Shown here one piece after another: positions 45,952-60,260 of a stretch of 64,000 nucleotides of DNA; position 1 is the first letter of the stretch, and each line of letters begins with the position of its first letter. This DNA is from Cyprinodon diabolis (Eukaryota > Chordata > Actinopteri > Cyprinodontiformes > Cyprinodontidae). A program made the translations under genes and the position numbers. The DNA lies in the NCBI GenBank assembly GCA_030533445.1, contig CM060076.1, positions 26,584,603-26,648,602 of the forward strand, written 5' to 3'. The notes beneath the pieces are model-generated. The model worked only from the letters and a program-made list of their open reading frames with translations. It was not told the DNA's origin and ran no database searches.

Positions 45952-48900
45952 ATGCATAATTATTAAAAATAAACCCAATAAATAAATAGCAACATCAGTA
46001 AAATCAAGCAATAAAATGACAGATTAATGTTGTCACCTTAATTCAGGGTCTTACTGTAGTTGTGCCTCTTTGCTGCCAAATGCAAACTGCTTTGACTGCT
46101 GCAACACCTTTGTTTCTGTTACCCTGGCAGAATCAGCTGAAGCTTTGGGAATCCCATTGAACAGCTTTGGCAGTGGGAGCAAAAGGACTTTAAAATGTCA
46201 AAAAAAGAAAAACTCTTTCTGCATCTTTGAGTTAGGTTTTGTGAACAAACTCCAGTACTTCAAGACAGAAAACAAAAAGTGTCGTATTCCTCCCGCTTGT
46301 CCTCCTCTATAGTGTTCCTGTGTGTATTTGGTTGCCTACTTGAGCATAGATTGTTCACAAGGCAGCAGAGGAGAGAGCTCCTAATCTGAATTCAGGGAGA
46401 AGCTATGGCAAAAAACTAAGCCTGCTTCAGTCATCTAGGAGCTAAGTGTTCATTGTTTAGCTCTTTCCTGCTTTAGATTCTCAGTTTTTTTAAATGACTT
46501 TTCACTCAACAAAGTGCTAATCTAAAAACCAGCATCATGACAAACTCTCTAAATTCACGTCTTCATTGAAAAGACACAATTTTATTCAGAATAATTGTTT
46601 TGGTGTTTTTCCCAGACCACTTTTAGCCTGGCAGCCAACTTGGCAAATGAAAAAACTGTTCCTTTGTTCTTGTTTTTTCACAAACAAAATGCTGAAGAGC
46701 TGGAACCTTTGCTAAGCATGAAGATTTAAACTGCATTCTAGAACTTCTAAGCTTATACCAGTCTAGTTAAATAGAAAATCTAGAAATATGGCTTTAATTC
46801 TGATTTAATGATCAATAGAGGAAGCTTCATATTGGAAACATGTTTTTAAACAATGTCAGGAGGACATTCAAAAACAGCAAGTGTTGCACGAGTTTATCTT
46901 AACATTTTCTTATATAATGATGACTGAAAGTGATAAGCAGAGTCCCTATTAGTGAAATTAAACAAGACAGATGTCTAAAAATCTGCAAATATATACTTAG
47001 AATTTATTGGACAGATAAAGAAATAAAAACTGTCAAAAAAAAGTGGCATGTTTCTGTGTGTGACAGATTGCTTCACTTCTCTTTTTGAAATTAAACCTGT
47101 ATTTTAGTTAAAATTTGAGAGAAAAATCAAAATTACTGTTGTGTTCTGTTAGATTGCATAATCGCCATTTGGTGTTGCTATAAAGAAGCCTTAAGTAGGC
47201 TTGCTGTGATTGACTAAGTACTAAAATTAATAGCAGAGGAGATGTTAACACTCTGTAAAAGAAGACGCATTACATAATTCTTCAGCTAAATGGGTTTTTA
47301 CCAGACTTTTAAACCATTAAATTCGATTAGGTAATAAGAAACGTTTTAATGCCTTCTTATATACATACTAAAATCCCAAGTCTATGAGTTTTGGTAACCA
47401 AAACTTCTTCAGTCACTTACAGTGCTTACCAAGTTCCTGAGAGTAATCTTGGTTTGAATGTCCCTGATCTAGTCATTCTGATATTATCTCAGACTAAAAA
47501 ATGTCACCAAAATGTAAATAGTTTAACAGTTCCCTTCCAGGAGCTTTATAATATTTGCCTTCCTAATATTTCTTATTCTCACTCTATCACTTTCTCTGAC
47601 TACTGATACAGGCGCAATATGCCCTTTGTGTGCCTTGTTATAACTTGGCAGAGGCCACAATTCACTTCCAGTCAATTGGCTGCAGATTTATACCTTGTCT
47701 CTCAACCACATATAGTTGCTGACGGAGGTGGAGGAGCAGCAGCCTCTGTAATCACAGAAAATTGCTGTGTGGGGAAAAAAACAGATGTGTGAATTCTGCT
47801 ATGACAGAGCAGAGAGAAAAACGTGTATGGTTTTGTCGAAGTGTGTATTAAAGGGCTGCACTCTTGCTGTGCATTAGATCAATTGGAGCTTAATTCAGAT
47901 TTGTTGTATACCAGCTGCTCAAAGTGGAAGTCAGGTTTTGGCCCAGGGTGGCCTGTGTTCCACCTCTGAACATCATTCAATGCCATACGCTGAGTGCTTG
48001 TCCAGCAAACGTCCTGAAATTGGCACGCTGCTAAAACATAAATCTCCTGAGAGAAAGTGTTTAACCTTATGTTACAACCACAGCCTGCTTAGTGGGATAC
48101 ACACACTCACAGACACTCACACACATTCACACGGAAACAATGATATCAGTTTCCAAGTGGCAGTGTTCCTCTGAATATGAGCGGGGGCCGAGAGAGAGAA
48201 TGTGACATTTCCAAGGTGTGTGCTGTCACATGGCAACCATGGCAACTAAGCTAAAAGCCTGTTAATTTAACTGAGTCACTCCACCTCTTGGTGTTGTGTC
48301 GCTCTTCCCACTAAAAGAAGCCACAACCACTAGCCCTGCAAATTATTTTTAACCTGTGCAGCCACCTGTTTGTCTGAACAAGAAGACGCTATGTTGAGAA
48401 AGATCTTAAAACTCCTGTGCATGGATGCAGTAATTTGAGATGCACCAGAATATCTAAGGAAGACTCCATTTTGTTACCATGACTGAAACTGCATTGTGCA
48501 AAAACAGAAGTTGGAATGAACTGCGAAACAGGAATATTTAAATGCAAGGATTTGGTTAGAATTCTTAACTGCAGTCCTCATCACAACGACAATGTTTGCA
48601 ATTTCAAATTACAAAAGACTACCCTGCTGCAATATTTAGCAGGCCGACATGTTTTGAGTGCCATGCTTTCACGTTCTGCATGCTAATAATATTTTTGGCC
48701 AGAATATTAGACCCAGCATGAGGACACCTTACAGAAGATTTTGGCTTGTATGACAAACTCCAGGAAAGTAATGACTGAAAAGAAAGCAGAGGAAATATTT
48801 GTTTCTTTCCTTTTTTTATTAAAAACACAATCACATTTTTTCTGATAAAAAACTGAATTTGAGCCAAAGGAGATTTATATTTAGAGTTTATACGAGAAAA

Positions 48901-51319
48901 GGTGAAACCTGAAGTACACACCGTTCCAAACTATTTAGAAATAACTGTAATATTAAAGTATTAACAATTAGTTTCTATCACCAGGAGCAACTACTTTTTG
49001 AAAATGTTTTACAGGATAAATATTATTATTTGGTTTCACAGTAACATTAATTAAAAGCAACTCAAATACCTCTTCACTAAATTGATGAGCCTGTACAAGA
49101 GCACAGGAGGAAATACATGGTGTGTTTCCATATTATGTTGTTTAGCTCTGACTGATAGTTGGACACAATCTAATCTTATGTACATTAGAAATGCCTGCTA
49201 TCAGAAAAAAAATGAATATATATATACAGGGGTGTCAACCGGAGTCACTTTATTTTTCAGCTGAGAAACCTCCAAGAAGGAAGCATTTTTTTTTTCTGTC
49301 ATAAAACCAGTGTTTTAAAACATCTAAGGTTATTTGTGAGAACAAAGAAACATGCTTATTTCATGAATACATTTTAATGTAATTAGTTTTTGAAACTATT
49401 TTCCATAGATATATACAATGCTGCTCTAAAACTTAATCTTGTATGTGGAATGGGATTTTCTGTGGTCAGTCTAATCTAAATGTTTTTTAAACTTGTAAAT
49501 TTGTGAAAATGTTTGTTGAAGTAAGTCTATCAAAAGGAAGTAGAGAAATAACAGAGCCCAGGGAAACTGGTGAGTGTTGAACTATGAACCAAACACATGC
49601 AAACATGGGAGATTTATAACAGCAATAATTTACATAACTGTGTCCTGTGTGAAAATTTAGCAGAGTGGATCATGACAACACAGCTAAAACTACACTCAAC
49701 TCTGCAGAGTTTGCACCTGTATCTAAGCAGAGAAAGACATCAAGCCTTTTGGCTCCATCATCCTACAGTATTTGAATTCCCTGCAACAGGAGCAGCTTTG
49801 TTAGAGGTTTTATTTTGGCATGAGTCCACTGCTAAAGGGAGGGAAGTGAAAAATCAAATTAAGCTTATCATTTGATCCAGCCTCTTTCAGCTCACATCCT
49901 GAATTGTTGCCATTGATATGTCTCCAAGCTTTCCTCTACATCTTCATGAAAAGTCAAACAGTGGCTGAACATGTATCTTCTTTAACCTCTGAAAGTCCTT
50001 TGCAGAATACTAAAATAGCAAAAATAAAAAAATAAAGTCTTTACCACCAATAAAGAGGCAGGCTAAAGCTAGGAGAAGCTTTTAGATTAGGTCATTCTTT
50101 TTTAAGGTCTCTATACTCTAATCTTAAGAGACTTGATTACTAAATAACAAAAGCATGTCTAAAGTTTGTTCTGCTCATGGAGAAATGGGCAGGTTATATT
50201 GCTGCCTCAGCCCAATTTTAAAGTATTTATACTATTAAAACATTTTTTAGTTTTTTTTAGTTTTCTGTGTTTATCTAATGTAAATGTTTCGGTATTTTCC
50301 TTGTGGATAAATCAGATACCTACAGTATGTCTCTAACAGGAAAAAACAGGTCAGGTTTTGGTCAGTGTGTTTTAGTTAATGATTATTAAATGTCTTATTA
50401 ATATACTTATTAACTAAAAAGGTTTTCTAGAAGGAAGGAAGTATCAAAATTGCTAAACATCTTTGTTACTTGGGAATGGGAATTTGACTTATACCAACAC
50501 ATTTTAGGAGCTGTATCCATTAAACTTTCGATATAATATAATCCCCCCAGAGCACCATCATTATGCCAAGCCGGAGAAAGGACCTGCTTTTGTAGGGAAA
50601 GACCAACACCCGATTGCAATGTTGTACATGCCAAATTTCCAAACCACAGCTAATTTATTTCTATCTTTGACTATTTTCAAACAATATCTGACATATTTTA
50701 ATAGATATGCAAAATCAGTCATAACCACAGTTTATAAATAAGGAGGTGCATCAATATGTAGCACAGTCTTTGCTGTAGTTCTATAGACTGTAGAAATGTT
50801 GTAGAATTAAAGCTACCTCACAAACGAAGGGGTTCTGCTCACCGTTCTTTAGGGTCATCAGCCTATATCTCTTGGAAAAATATAATCATGACAGTCAAAG
50901 ACTGAATTGCTGTTTTAAGCGTAATGGAATATGGCATGAATCTGATCCAATGTCTACAAGCAGCTGAGAGACAGGAAAAATTAAAAAAAACTTACTCTGG
51001 CCATGTTAAAAACTAGATATTCTTGATTGCTCTTTTCTTTACAAATTTGGATTAGTAATTGGCAAAAACATGTCAGTTCCTGCAGTAAAAACACAAAGTG
51101 CTTGATCTTCAAAGATTCCAAACAAGGGAGGATAAATTGCATGTGTAATTTTTTTCTTAGTACATCCAATAAGTGGGTGTGTTGCTGAAGATCTAAAAAG
51201 ATTGCTGCAAAAAGGTTAAGTATGCAAACCAGTTTGGTTCATCACATAAAAATAAACAGATTTTATGTTATACTGTTTGAGAAAAATAAAGCTCAAAGCC
51301 ATGTAGATGGTGGTTAGGC

Positions 51320-51400
51320 CGATAATAATTTAAAAATAATAATGATAATTTAAAGTGCACCTCACACAGGTTGACTATTTCAAAGTGCTGCAAACAAAAG
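51320..51400 (-). repeat. Probable L2-type LINE tail, minus strand
   Basis: Plus strand reads AATAATAATGATAATTTAAA then GTGCACCTC ... TTTCAAAGTGCTGCAAAC, resembling the reverse complement of an L2 3' end (tandem AAT tail, then paired GCACTTT/AAAGTGC motifs). Short and diverged. Confidence 0.4.
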
Positions 51401-51409
51401 ATAAACAAA

Positions 51410-51444
51410 AAAACATTACCATGCTTCGTGCATGGTAATGTTTT
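51410..51444. repeat. Perfect 15-bp inverted repeat with 5-nt loop
   Basis: AAAACATTACCATGC, loop TTCGT, then GCATGGTAATGTTTT. It could form a short hairpin. It is shorter than a typical microRNA precursor and no miRNA is recognised. Confidence 0.85.
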
Positions 51445-53504
51445 CTTAAATCAAGGAAGAAAAATCCCTGAGATGTGCACTTCCAGCCGTTATATCTCTT
51501 TGCAGGCCCTGTTAGAATCCAATAATTTTTAGAAACAAGCCCCAATATCTAAGTTAAGTCATTTTTTCCACTTTAGTGTTATTGTACAGCAATCGGGTAT
51601 CGTCACGGTGTATTAATGTGTCGCCTCCTGGATAGACGTTTTTTCCTTAGTAATATTAATCAACTATAGCTCATTCTGACCACCAAATATGTTTACATGT
51701 GCACAGCATATCTCGCCGTCCTCTGGTGTTATACTAATGCCTCCTTCGTTGAAACAATGACCACAGCTATTTTCCGTCTAAGTTTGCACCTGAATTTCAG
51801 AAGTATTTAAAATGATGCACAAACTGCGGCCGCAGTTCAGTTTCTGTTTACATTTGGTGATTAGAATATCTGTATATTGATGAAGGCAAATACAGTTTGT
51901 CTGCTGAGCTGCACACGGAAATTGCTTTGCACCTTCTTTAATTGTCTGCTCTGCACATACAAATGCATTTGCACGTGTTTTAACATCCGACCCAAAGTTT
52001 TTTGTTTAACTAGCACTTTTACATATTAAATCACAGCACCACAGTTAGCCGCACTCAAACACAAACACTTTCGGGCCCCTGAGTAGGTCTAGCTTGTTTA
52101 AATAAATTCTTCTTAAAACTGCTGGCTTAACTTCTGTTAGCATTGATGCACTAAAAGATCAGTCAGAGATAAAGGAATATAAAAAAACTATTAAAAAAAA
52201 TTCACCTTCAAAAATGGCTGTTCTTTAAACCACATTAAAAAGTGGGGGTCCTATAATCCTCTTAGAAACATATCTCAATAATTGAGTACTAGAAACATTT
52301 TGGTGACTAAAACCCTTGAATTAAATTTTTTTTTTCTTTAGGAGGATCATTAAAAAGCCAAACATAAAAAAGTTAATGAAGCAGCAGTACAGGAAATACC
52401 TGAATCTATCAGTGATAATGACAGTTTAAGAGTCAGTGCAGTTGGCACACTGTGTACAGTTCTGCTGTGCTTCTGAAGAATCCAAGGAATGCTTTTACTC
52501 TGCAGGCCATCAGGCTGAGTCTCACAAACACCCGTATCAACTGAACAGGGCACCACTGCTTGTTTGAATCCTTTTGTTGAACACATGTCTAATACTATAT
52601 GAATAACTATTCGCAAATACAAGAAAAGGCATATTTGCAAGCACAAGAGAAACACACATTTACACAAAGGGGAATAGTGTGTGCCCTTCTTTATGCCCTA
52701 ATAGAGTTTCACCCAGGCTTTGCTTGGTATCAGCTTGAGTTATTATGTGTGAGGCAGGACTGTTCTCAGTGCTGGGAGACTGAGCAGACATTCACATCCA
52801 TAAACACACACTAGCAAATCCAGACACATAGATGCAAAAGCCTCATCATTCAAACTCCTTGCCTCATAATGGAGGGGCAGAAAACAATAGTGAACTCATT
52901 TCAACCTGTCCCAGCCTCTCTTAATTTTCCTAGTAAGCTACTCTCACAGTTTATCACTTACTTCTCTTTCCTTGTTAATTGTTTAATAGAATTGTACATT
53001 TTCCATGCAGACACTGACTCTTTTTCCACAGACAGTGTATTGTTTACATTAGGCTGGCAACCTAATAGCATCCTTTCCCTGTTAGAAAGCAGGAGTGGAA
53101 GACGTGTGTATGGGCTTGTGTGGCGAGGTTAAGTCTCGGTCAGCACTCCTGTCTGTGCTCTGCTATCACTGCAGTAAAATATGCTCATCTAGGAAAGCAT
53201 CAAATCAATGGTTGCTATTAATTAGTCTCTGCAAGACTAACACTGCTGATACAGTTCTTCACATAAATAGAACAGGAACACATTACCCCTATCGAGCTGT
53301 TTGGAGGCGTCAGACAAGCAGATCTGTGCTCACCAAAGTAATCAGGTCCCAGAACTAAACAGCTCTACTGTACATTGAAATAAACAGGTCTAGAAAAGCA
53401 GTCGGAGAGCGCAGACTTCAGCCAAGTAGCTCACTTTTCCCGACATATTGTGATTCCCACCTTCAGTTATTACCTGTATTCACAGAATATTTTATATCCA
53501 TTCC

Positions 53505-53660
53505 TGTATTCAGATGGTGATTGGCATCACCATCAAAATGTAATAATTTGTCAATTTCTGAAAATTTTAGCAAAATACGTCCATAACTTTTTTTTAGTTA
53601 TTTTAAAAACAGACAAACCGACAGCAATGAAAACATTACCTCCTTGGCGGAGGTAATAAA
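53505..53660 (+). repeat. Widespread fish repeat ending CCTCCTTGGCGGAGG
   Basis: Contains AAATACGTCCATAACTTTTT, AACAGACAAACCGACAGCAA and ends AACATTACCTCCTTGGCGGA then GGTAATAA. I recognise this as a common interspersed repeat of fish (and other animals), class unknown to me. The end is a self-complementary CCTCC..GGCGGAGG motif. Confidence 0.5.
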
Positions 53661-53807
53661 ATATGGGCAATGCAAATCGTGTTTACTTTTACAGGAGTCA
53701 ACAAGGATGAAGTGCTTGATTATCTGACACAAACTGACAGAGCTCATTTTCATAATCTTGTTGTCTGCAAGCACTCCAGGAAAAAGGTTTAATTTTATTC
53801 TTTTTTT

Positions 53808-53827
53808 CAAAAGATCTAGATCTTTTG
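53808..53827. repeat. Perfect 20-bp AT-rich palindrome
   Basis: CAAAAGATCTAGATCTTTTG equals its own reverse complement. No flanking element recognised. Confidence 0.85.
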
Positions 53828-54766
53828 TTGTTGTAAAGGGTGTTTCCAGACACTCATTGTGGAATGAAGGCACCAATAGACAACATGTGCACACCAACCT
53901 GGATCTATTTTTTGTTTTTTTTTTTACAAATAGACACAAGAATGTCTCCCTGTATTTATATTAAAGATAGCCACATAGTTTTTAACTGATCTGTAGGTTG
54001 CAACTAAACCTAGAGGTTCCATTATAGAATCTACTATTGAGTACAACATATAGGGCTAAGCTTCGAATTATATAGTGTCAGGAGTTGATAAGTATGGTGC
54101 ATCGCTGTAATCAGATGATCATTTTGGATTAGGTAAAGTTATGGTTTAATGAGCGTTTTTACAGTTTAAATGTTTCTTATCAAAAAAGGCCATGTGTGTA
54201 TAAAAAGGGTAAAGAACATTCCCCCTTCCACATATGCTCCTGCACACTGCCAGTCAGGTTGCCTCCTTCCTCATTTTATTAGTATTTGAATCCTAGGTGA
54301 TGATATTGAGGGAATCTCGTGACAACCCAGACCCAAACCAAACCATAACCATCGAGAATTTCAGCTGTATTGGGAAAAACAACATTACCATTTTGCAAAC
54401 ACAAAGAGCTATCCTGTTTGTATAACTGTGCCTGCAGATACATATTTTCATATTTCTTAGCCTTGACACCTGTTCTCATTTAGGACCATTGCCCATCATT
54501 TGATGGCTTAAATATTATTGGACCATTTTGATATTTTCTCATATTTTCTCCCTGCTTTGCATCCCTTAAAACAAGCAGGGATTTATTATTTTAAAGCAAA
54601 ATCAGAAAAAGCACTGCTGCTGCTGCCTCTCCTATCAATAAATAACATACATGTAATACAAGAAGACTTTTTTTTGCTGCCCTGTAGGCACGAAAGTTGA
54701 ATTTTGGACTTAAAGCATTTACAATACAAATTTTTTCTCAAATAGACAAAAAATTTGCTGCCTTAC

Positions 54767-54844
54767 TTTGTTTTGGTCGGTCCAATAGAGGAAGTACCCT
54801 TTGGGGTCAACTGTTAGAGTCACAGGGGTCACAGTGGTCGAATC
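54767..54844 (-). CDS. plcb1: plcb1 exon 2 (26 codons)
   Basis: Minus-strand exon encoding [20 protein letters not shown] plus WTDQNK. It matches the second coding exon of vertebrate PLCB1 (human [20 protein letters not shown] plus WTDQNK from memory), in the N-terminal PH domain. PLCB3 differs clearly here (WTGPN instead of WTDQN). The acceptor is TTTTTTTCTACAG, the donor is AAA|GTAAGG, and both ends are phase 0. The 78-nt length means skipping would keep the frame. The introns on each side are about 5.4 and 35.5 kb. Confidence 0.95.
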
Positions 54845-57800
54845 CTGTAGAAAAAAAGAAAAAACATCTGGAATGAATCAGTGTGTCACAGCGTAACACT
54901 GCATGCCTCTGGTAGCTTACACAGGAGTACTATGGCAGAATATTCCCAGAGGTAAACCAGTTAATTTCTCTGTCAGAATCAAAGCATACTCTTTTTTAAC
55001 ACTGCTGGCATTCCAAAGCCTGGAATGACATTAAAACTGCTGTTTACGTTGCAACTTGCACACAATCCTTTCCATATAGGGTACTTTCTAATTCATGAGA
55101 AGGCATTGCCACAAATGACCAGCATGTGGGTGTGTGACTGTGGCAGCATGTGGGTGTGTGCTGTGGCAGCATTCAGAGCTGCAGGTTGTTTTAAAGCTGA
55201 TGTTTTTAGTTTTCCTGCTTGTGACGGGAAATGCTTTCCCTCAGCATCTATATAAGGACAGTTCCATGTTTCACACACACAGTTTGACCTTAGGGCACAC
55301 ATGGCAACGCCCGATTTTATTGGATGCTTCTATAAAAAGAAGGCTTTGCCCTTTTTTTCGGCATCAATAGTGGCAGAGGTTCAACTGAACAGTAGAATAT
55401 TGTCCTCTTCAATCAGCCAAATCTATGAGAACACAGAAATCAAATCCCATTTGCTGCCCGGAGCGACAAAAATCTTCAAAGTGTCCTCATGAGACGACTA
55501 ATGAGGACCCTATCACAACATTTGGAGGCAGTGCTAATGGTGAAAATCTGCTGCACGCGTTATATCTGAGTGTGACCCCATGCCATTTACAGTTTGGCTT
55601 ATCATGAAAGCTTTGGACTGGGAGATGCTAGACATCAGATTGGACTGTAGTGTGGTGCAAAAAAACATGATAAATAAAAACATTTTATTATTTGTAAATA
55701 TGACATTACACTTCTTGACACACCTGCTCCATGATGGAGGGGTATGGACACTGAGGGAAACAGAGAATAGAACTGAGCAAAAAAACTAAACGGGTGACAT
55801 TTTCAGAGGAAGAACTGGTGGTGTGCTGTATCAGAGGCATTTGCTATAGTGATGCTCACTATGGCAACTCAACATTCATGTGAAATCTAATAGAAGAATG
55901 TTTTTTTTTGTTTACTTGTATAATTGCACAATCTGTGCAGGCTTGAATGAACAACAAAGACACACTTTTGAAAATTATTAATACCCCATTTCCCTTTCTT
56001 AGTAGATTATTGTAAGTGGTACAAAGTAGTTACCAATTTTGAGTTGATGAGAAAATTATAAACGCTTATGAAATAGGTTTATTAATACTCTAAATGCTAC
56101 ATGGCAAATCTGTATTTGTTGTTCATATGAATAACATCTGTAAATAACAGTTTTTTAAGTCTTTCCACACAGTCTGAGGTCTTAAATGTGAATTGAACTT
56201 AATAAAATGTTAACGTGAACTTATATAATTTTAGATATTTGTTAATGCCAGTCCTCCTGCTAAGGGCAAAATCCAGCACGCTTGTCTCAACATTTGGCAG
56301 CCTCTAACTGATGCTCCATCTATCTTCCCATCAATGATGACTAGCTTCCCTGTTTATGCTAAAGAATATCTCTACAACCTGACCCTGTACCCTCTCATTA
56401 CAGAGCCAGTGTTGTCGAGGGGATGATCAGTTATATTTTATTTGTACAGTAGTGTAACTCATGAGAATAAAACAGCTGCTCTTTTTCAGGTTTCAGATTT
56501 CAGACAACTTTGTTTCGTTTTATCACATACGATCCAAATAAAATACACTTTCATTTTTGTTTGCTACTAGAGAAATAGTTGAAAGTTCAGAGTGAACTTT
56601 TCGACCGCTGTATCTGCTGCCTTACAGTTCATATGGACTCTTTTAAGTCACTGTCTGCTTCTGTTTTCTCCAACTGCACTTAAAATAACTAAATATCAAT
56701 TTCCTGCACTCAATCAACACATCAGTTATTCCTAGAAAATGAATCATTAATGAGGTGGATCAACAGCTTTCCATAAAAACGGTTCTATTTCCATTAGACT
56801 AATTCAAGCATCTATGCAAATAACAGGATGTGGCACTTGATGGATTGGTTGTAATATCAGTGAACAAAAAAAAGGAATAGTTTCTGAGCTCCGGGAATCA
56901 ACCAGATGATGTGAAAGCAGTAATTTTCACCAGCTTCTGTCCTAATGTTTTAACTCTCTATGGCCTCCACAACTAACACATTAAGCCATTATGGGCTCTA
57001 AGTGAAGACTTTCTCATGGGACCAAAAAGAAACAAGCAGAAAGGTTCCTGTGGTTCATAATATGTGGTTTAAAATTCAAAAGAAACCTACTGTTGTGTGT
57101 TATTTTGTTGTTGTTTCCAGCTTGTTTTCCAAACCAACAACAACCAAGATCAAAATGTTCAGTTAAGCTATCTTTTTCATATTCATCTGACTGAACAACC
57201 TTGGTGGTCTTCTTTTTTATTAAGTGAAGGGTAGATGATGATAACTGGCTCACTTGCAAAAGTACAAACGCCTTGCAGTCATTGATCCCTCGCAACAAAG
57301 ACTGTCATTATTATTTTGGTGAAGCGTCTGTACCATTAGCCATCACCTAAGGGGGGACGTTAGTGAGGAGATTTGAGCTCAGCACATTTCTGCTCTGTGC
57401 TAATGACATATCCTGGTAGTTTTACTGGATTTTAGGCTCTCTTGTGCATCCAGATAGGATCTTATTCAGAGTACATCATACAGTATAGGGAAAGTAAAGA
57501 AGCAACCCAGAGGAAAATCTGATTCCTCAATGAGGATTTAGGGTAAGTGCTTAGCCTCTATTCTTTATTATTAGAAAGCAGTCATAAGTGGAGATTCACC
57601 AAGAAGTTAGCCTGTGATCACATTTTGGCCATTTGGCCTAACTGGTGAAATGACCAGTAATAAACTCAAAAGTCAGAACGTTTTAACCATTATTAAATGA
57701 ACCAAAGAAAAAACAAATAACAATAAATGTGGAATGTAAAGGTTAGCTGTATAAAGTTCCAGTGACGGGTTTAAAGCTAAGGTGTGATGGAAACATTGAT

Positions 57801-60260
57801 AGAAGAAGCTATATAAATAAAACATTTATGCCATGTCGGCATTCATTCATAGTGGCACTGTTAGACCCCCAGCAGATGTCTTAGAGTTACACTGTATGTT
57901 TTTCTCTATTTTACTTCAACCTTCGTGCACCGTGGAACAGAGGAGATCGATAAAGTCCGCAACCTTTTGAAAATCTCAGGCTTAAAATAAGAGTCAAGAG
58001 CTTGCTGCTTTAGTGATGCTAGTGTTAATGGTGCTAATCTTTAATATTAGATTCAAACAACAGATCCAACTGAAAACTGACTATCTATTCTTTAAAATTA
58101 TTAACCTCTGTTTGTCTCTCTCAAACACACTGAGTGCCATCCCCTCTGCTCTTGATATAATTTGTTAATGATCGTGCAGGACAAAAAGGCTAGAGAAAAT
58201 ACACTTATTGAATGTTAATTACAGTTCTTAAAGACAAATTAGAAACAAGTAAAACATTAGCAAATCAAAGCTTTACAGAAATGTATCTCAAACGTCTAAT
58301 TTGTGCAACCGAGTCAACGGTTCTGTTTAAGATTACTTAAAAATGAGATGGAAATGTTTATTGCATCCGAATGTCTGAAAGTTGAAGTACATAAGATTCG
58401 TTTTCCTTTGTGTATAAGGGGAACATTTCTAGAGGTGTTCAGACCCTTCTTCTGTTCTTTTTTGAACAATGAACCAAAAAGCTATGCAGGAGTGCCTGGA
58501 GTCTACCTCAGTTTCTCATACTGTCTGCTTTTCCATTAAATTGTGGTCGCTGTTCAGACATATGTGATTTCTGCACTGTGAACAAATGCTACATCTTTCA
58601 TGTGCAGACATGAGAAAAAGGAAGTATAATGTACTTTTCACCAATTCAGAAATATAAATAAATAAAACCCACATAAGAGAAAAGCAATAAATGAAAGAGT
58701 CATCCTTATCTGGGTTTTTTTTTTTTTTTTATGACTTACACAATTCAATGTTGGGAACAAAAAGGCGAGAAGCCCAAAACCCAGAGCTCTGATAAGAGGA
58801 AAAATAATTTAATATAATTCTTCTCCTCTGCCAAATTATTATAGCCCCTGACTCTTAGTTAGGCTCCTTATCCTACTGTGATTCTTTCCACCAAATGATA
58901 CAGGGAGGAAATAGGAAGGATCTGTATAGGAAATGACAGAGAAAAAATATCTGTGGGTGTGTCTCTATTTCCCAGGAAAGGACCGGCAGGCATTTGGCTC
59001 TGGAGATACGGCTGCATTTGGCAAAGGTTGTGCACAAAAATGATGTTAGAGGAAATGACACACTTGACGCCCCTTTTTACAACAAAAAAAAAGTTGATGG
59101 AATGAGCACTTTGGTAAGTTAAACATTTCACGGGTCTTCTGATGATTGACAGACTGGAATGTTTACAACTGTGCAAGATTCCCTCACTGTAGTCTGGACA
59201 GACTGTGCTCACACTTCTGCAATCCTCATCCATCTGTGCTGTGCTTGGCTCACCTGGAGCGCAACCATCTAAACAGGCATTTTCACCAAGGATTGCATAA
59301 ATCTATATTTAAATATCACCCTAAATTAGAGGAAAAGCAGTTTATTTGAAGCATTGCACAGCACAAAAGAACTGTGGTATCTAAAGAAATGTTCGAATTA
59401 TTTGAGTAACAAAGCAGAAAGCATCACTAATGGGTCATCTTCAAGTGTTAGTGCAAAAAGAAAAGAAAACAAATAAAAGAAAAATGGGGAAAGTGAAATA
59501 CAAATGTCGAAAATATAAACTCAAGCCCCTAATTGCAGGAGCATTCAGTTATTCAAATTGGTAATAAGGAGAGCCATAAAAGGTTTTTCAATTATACCTT
59601 GATGAGAGCATGGCAGAAAATATGAAAGTAATTTGACTTAAATCTAACTGAAGAGTGAGAGCTTTATGTGAAGTCAATACAGGGTGACAAGAGAGAGGGG
59701 TTAATTAATTTCTTGAAAAAAGGTGCCTAAGGGTCAGATGAAAAAGTAGGTTTTACTAAATCTGAGGTCATTTCAAATCACCTTAATGAAATATTGAGAA
59801 AAAGGGAAGAAATTTATGTTGTAAATATTCGTTTTGTATTTGTTGTATTTAATTTTTTTAGAGGTAACAAGGTTAAGTTGAAAAAAAGTTAATCTGAATT
59901 ATTGATCAAATTTTTTGCACAAAAGCATTGAAAGCGGCACGTGCACTCACTCACTTACAAATACTCTGCATTAAGATGTAAACAAAGCGCATGTCAGGGT
60001 GCTGCATATTTGCAGCATTTCTGCATTTAAACAGGAAGGCAAAGCGATGAGTCCCTTTCACTGCAGTCTCCACAGCAAATATATCCATCCATTATGTTGT
60101 TGCATGGGTCGCTCATAGATTGTGTAACATGCAACATTCTGGGAAATATGTATTCAAATAAAGCGAATAGATTATCAAAAAATATCCCCATAAATACATA
60201 AAAAAAACACTTCTGTGAATAGAGCTTTATTATCATCATAAGAGGTTATCCATTACTTAC
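54845..60260 (-). other. plcb1: plcb1 intron 1 (about 5.4 kb)
   Basis: From the donor GTAAGT after exon 1 to the acceptor CTACAG before exon 2. No transposon with clear ends, RNA gene or coding frame recognised. A T18 run lies near 58,710. The relative lack of repeats may reflect regulatory content, but I cannot point to a specific site. Confidence 0.85.

Larger units (their letters stand above)
19220..54766 (-). other. plcb1: plcb1 intron 2 (about 35.5 kb)
   Basis: Delimited by the donor GTAAGG after exon 2 and the acceptor TTTTCAG before exon 3. It holds element 2, two piggyBac-type MITEs, a Tc1 remnant, LINE pieces and microsatellites listed separately. The stretches 19,220-23,143, 24,505-26,212, 26,363-28,309 (apart from the hairpin at 27,962), 28,830-30,639, 33,000-36,760, 45,952-51,319 and 51,445-53,504 contain nothing else that I can name. 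They are AT-rich with short homopolymers. A CA/CT-rich tract lies at about 48,098-48,133. Confidence 0.88.

Noticed and set aside
51410..51444. microRNA gene
   Set aside because: Stem too short and no seed recognised.
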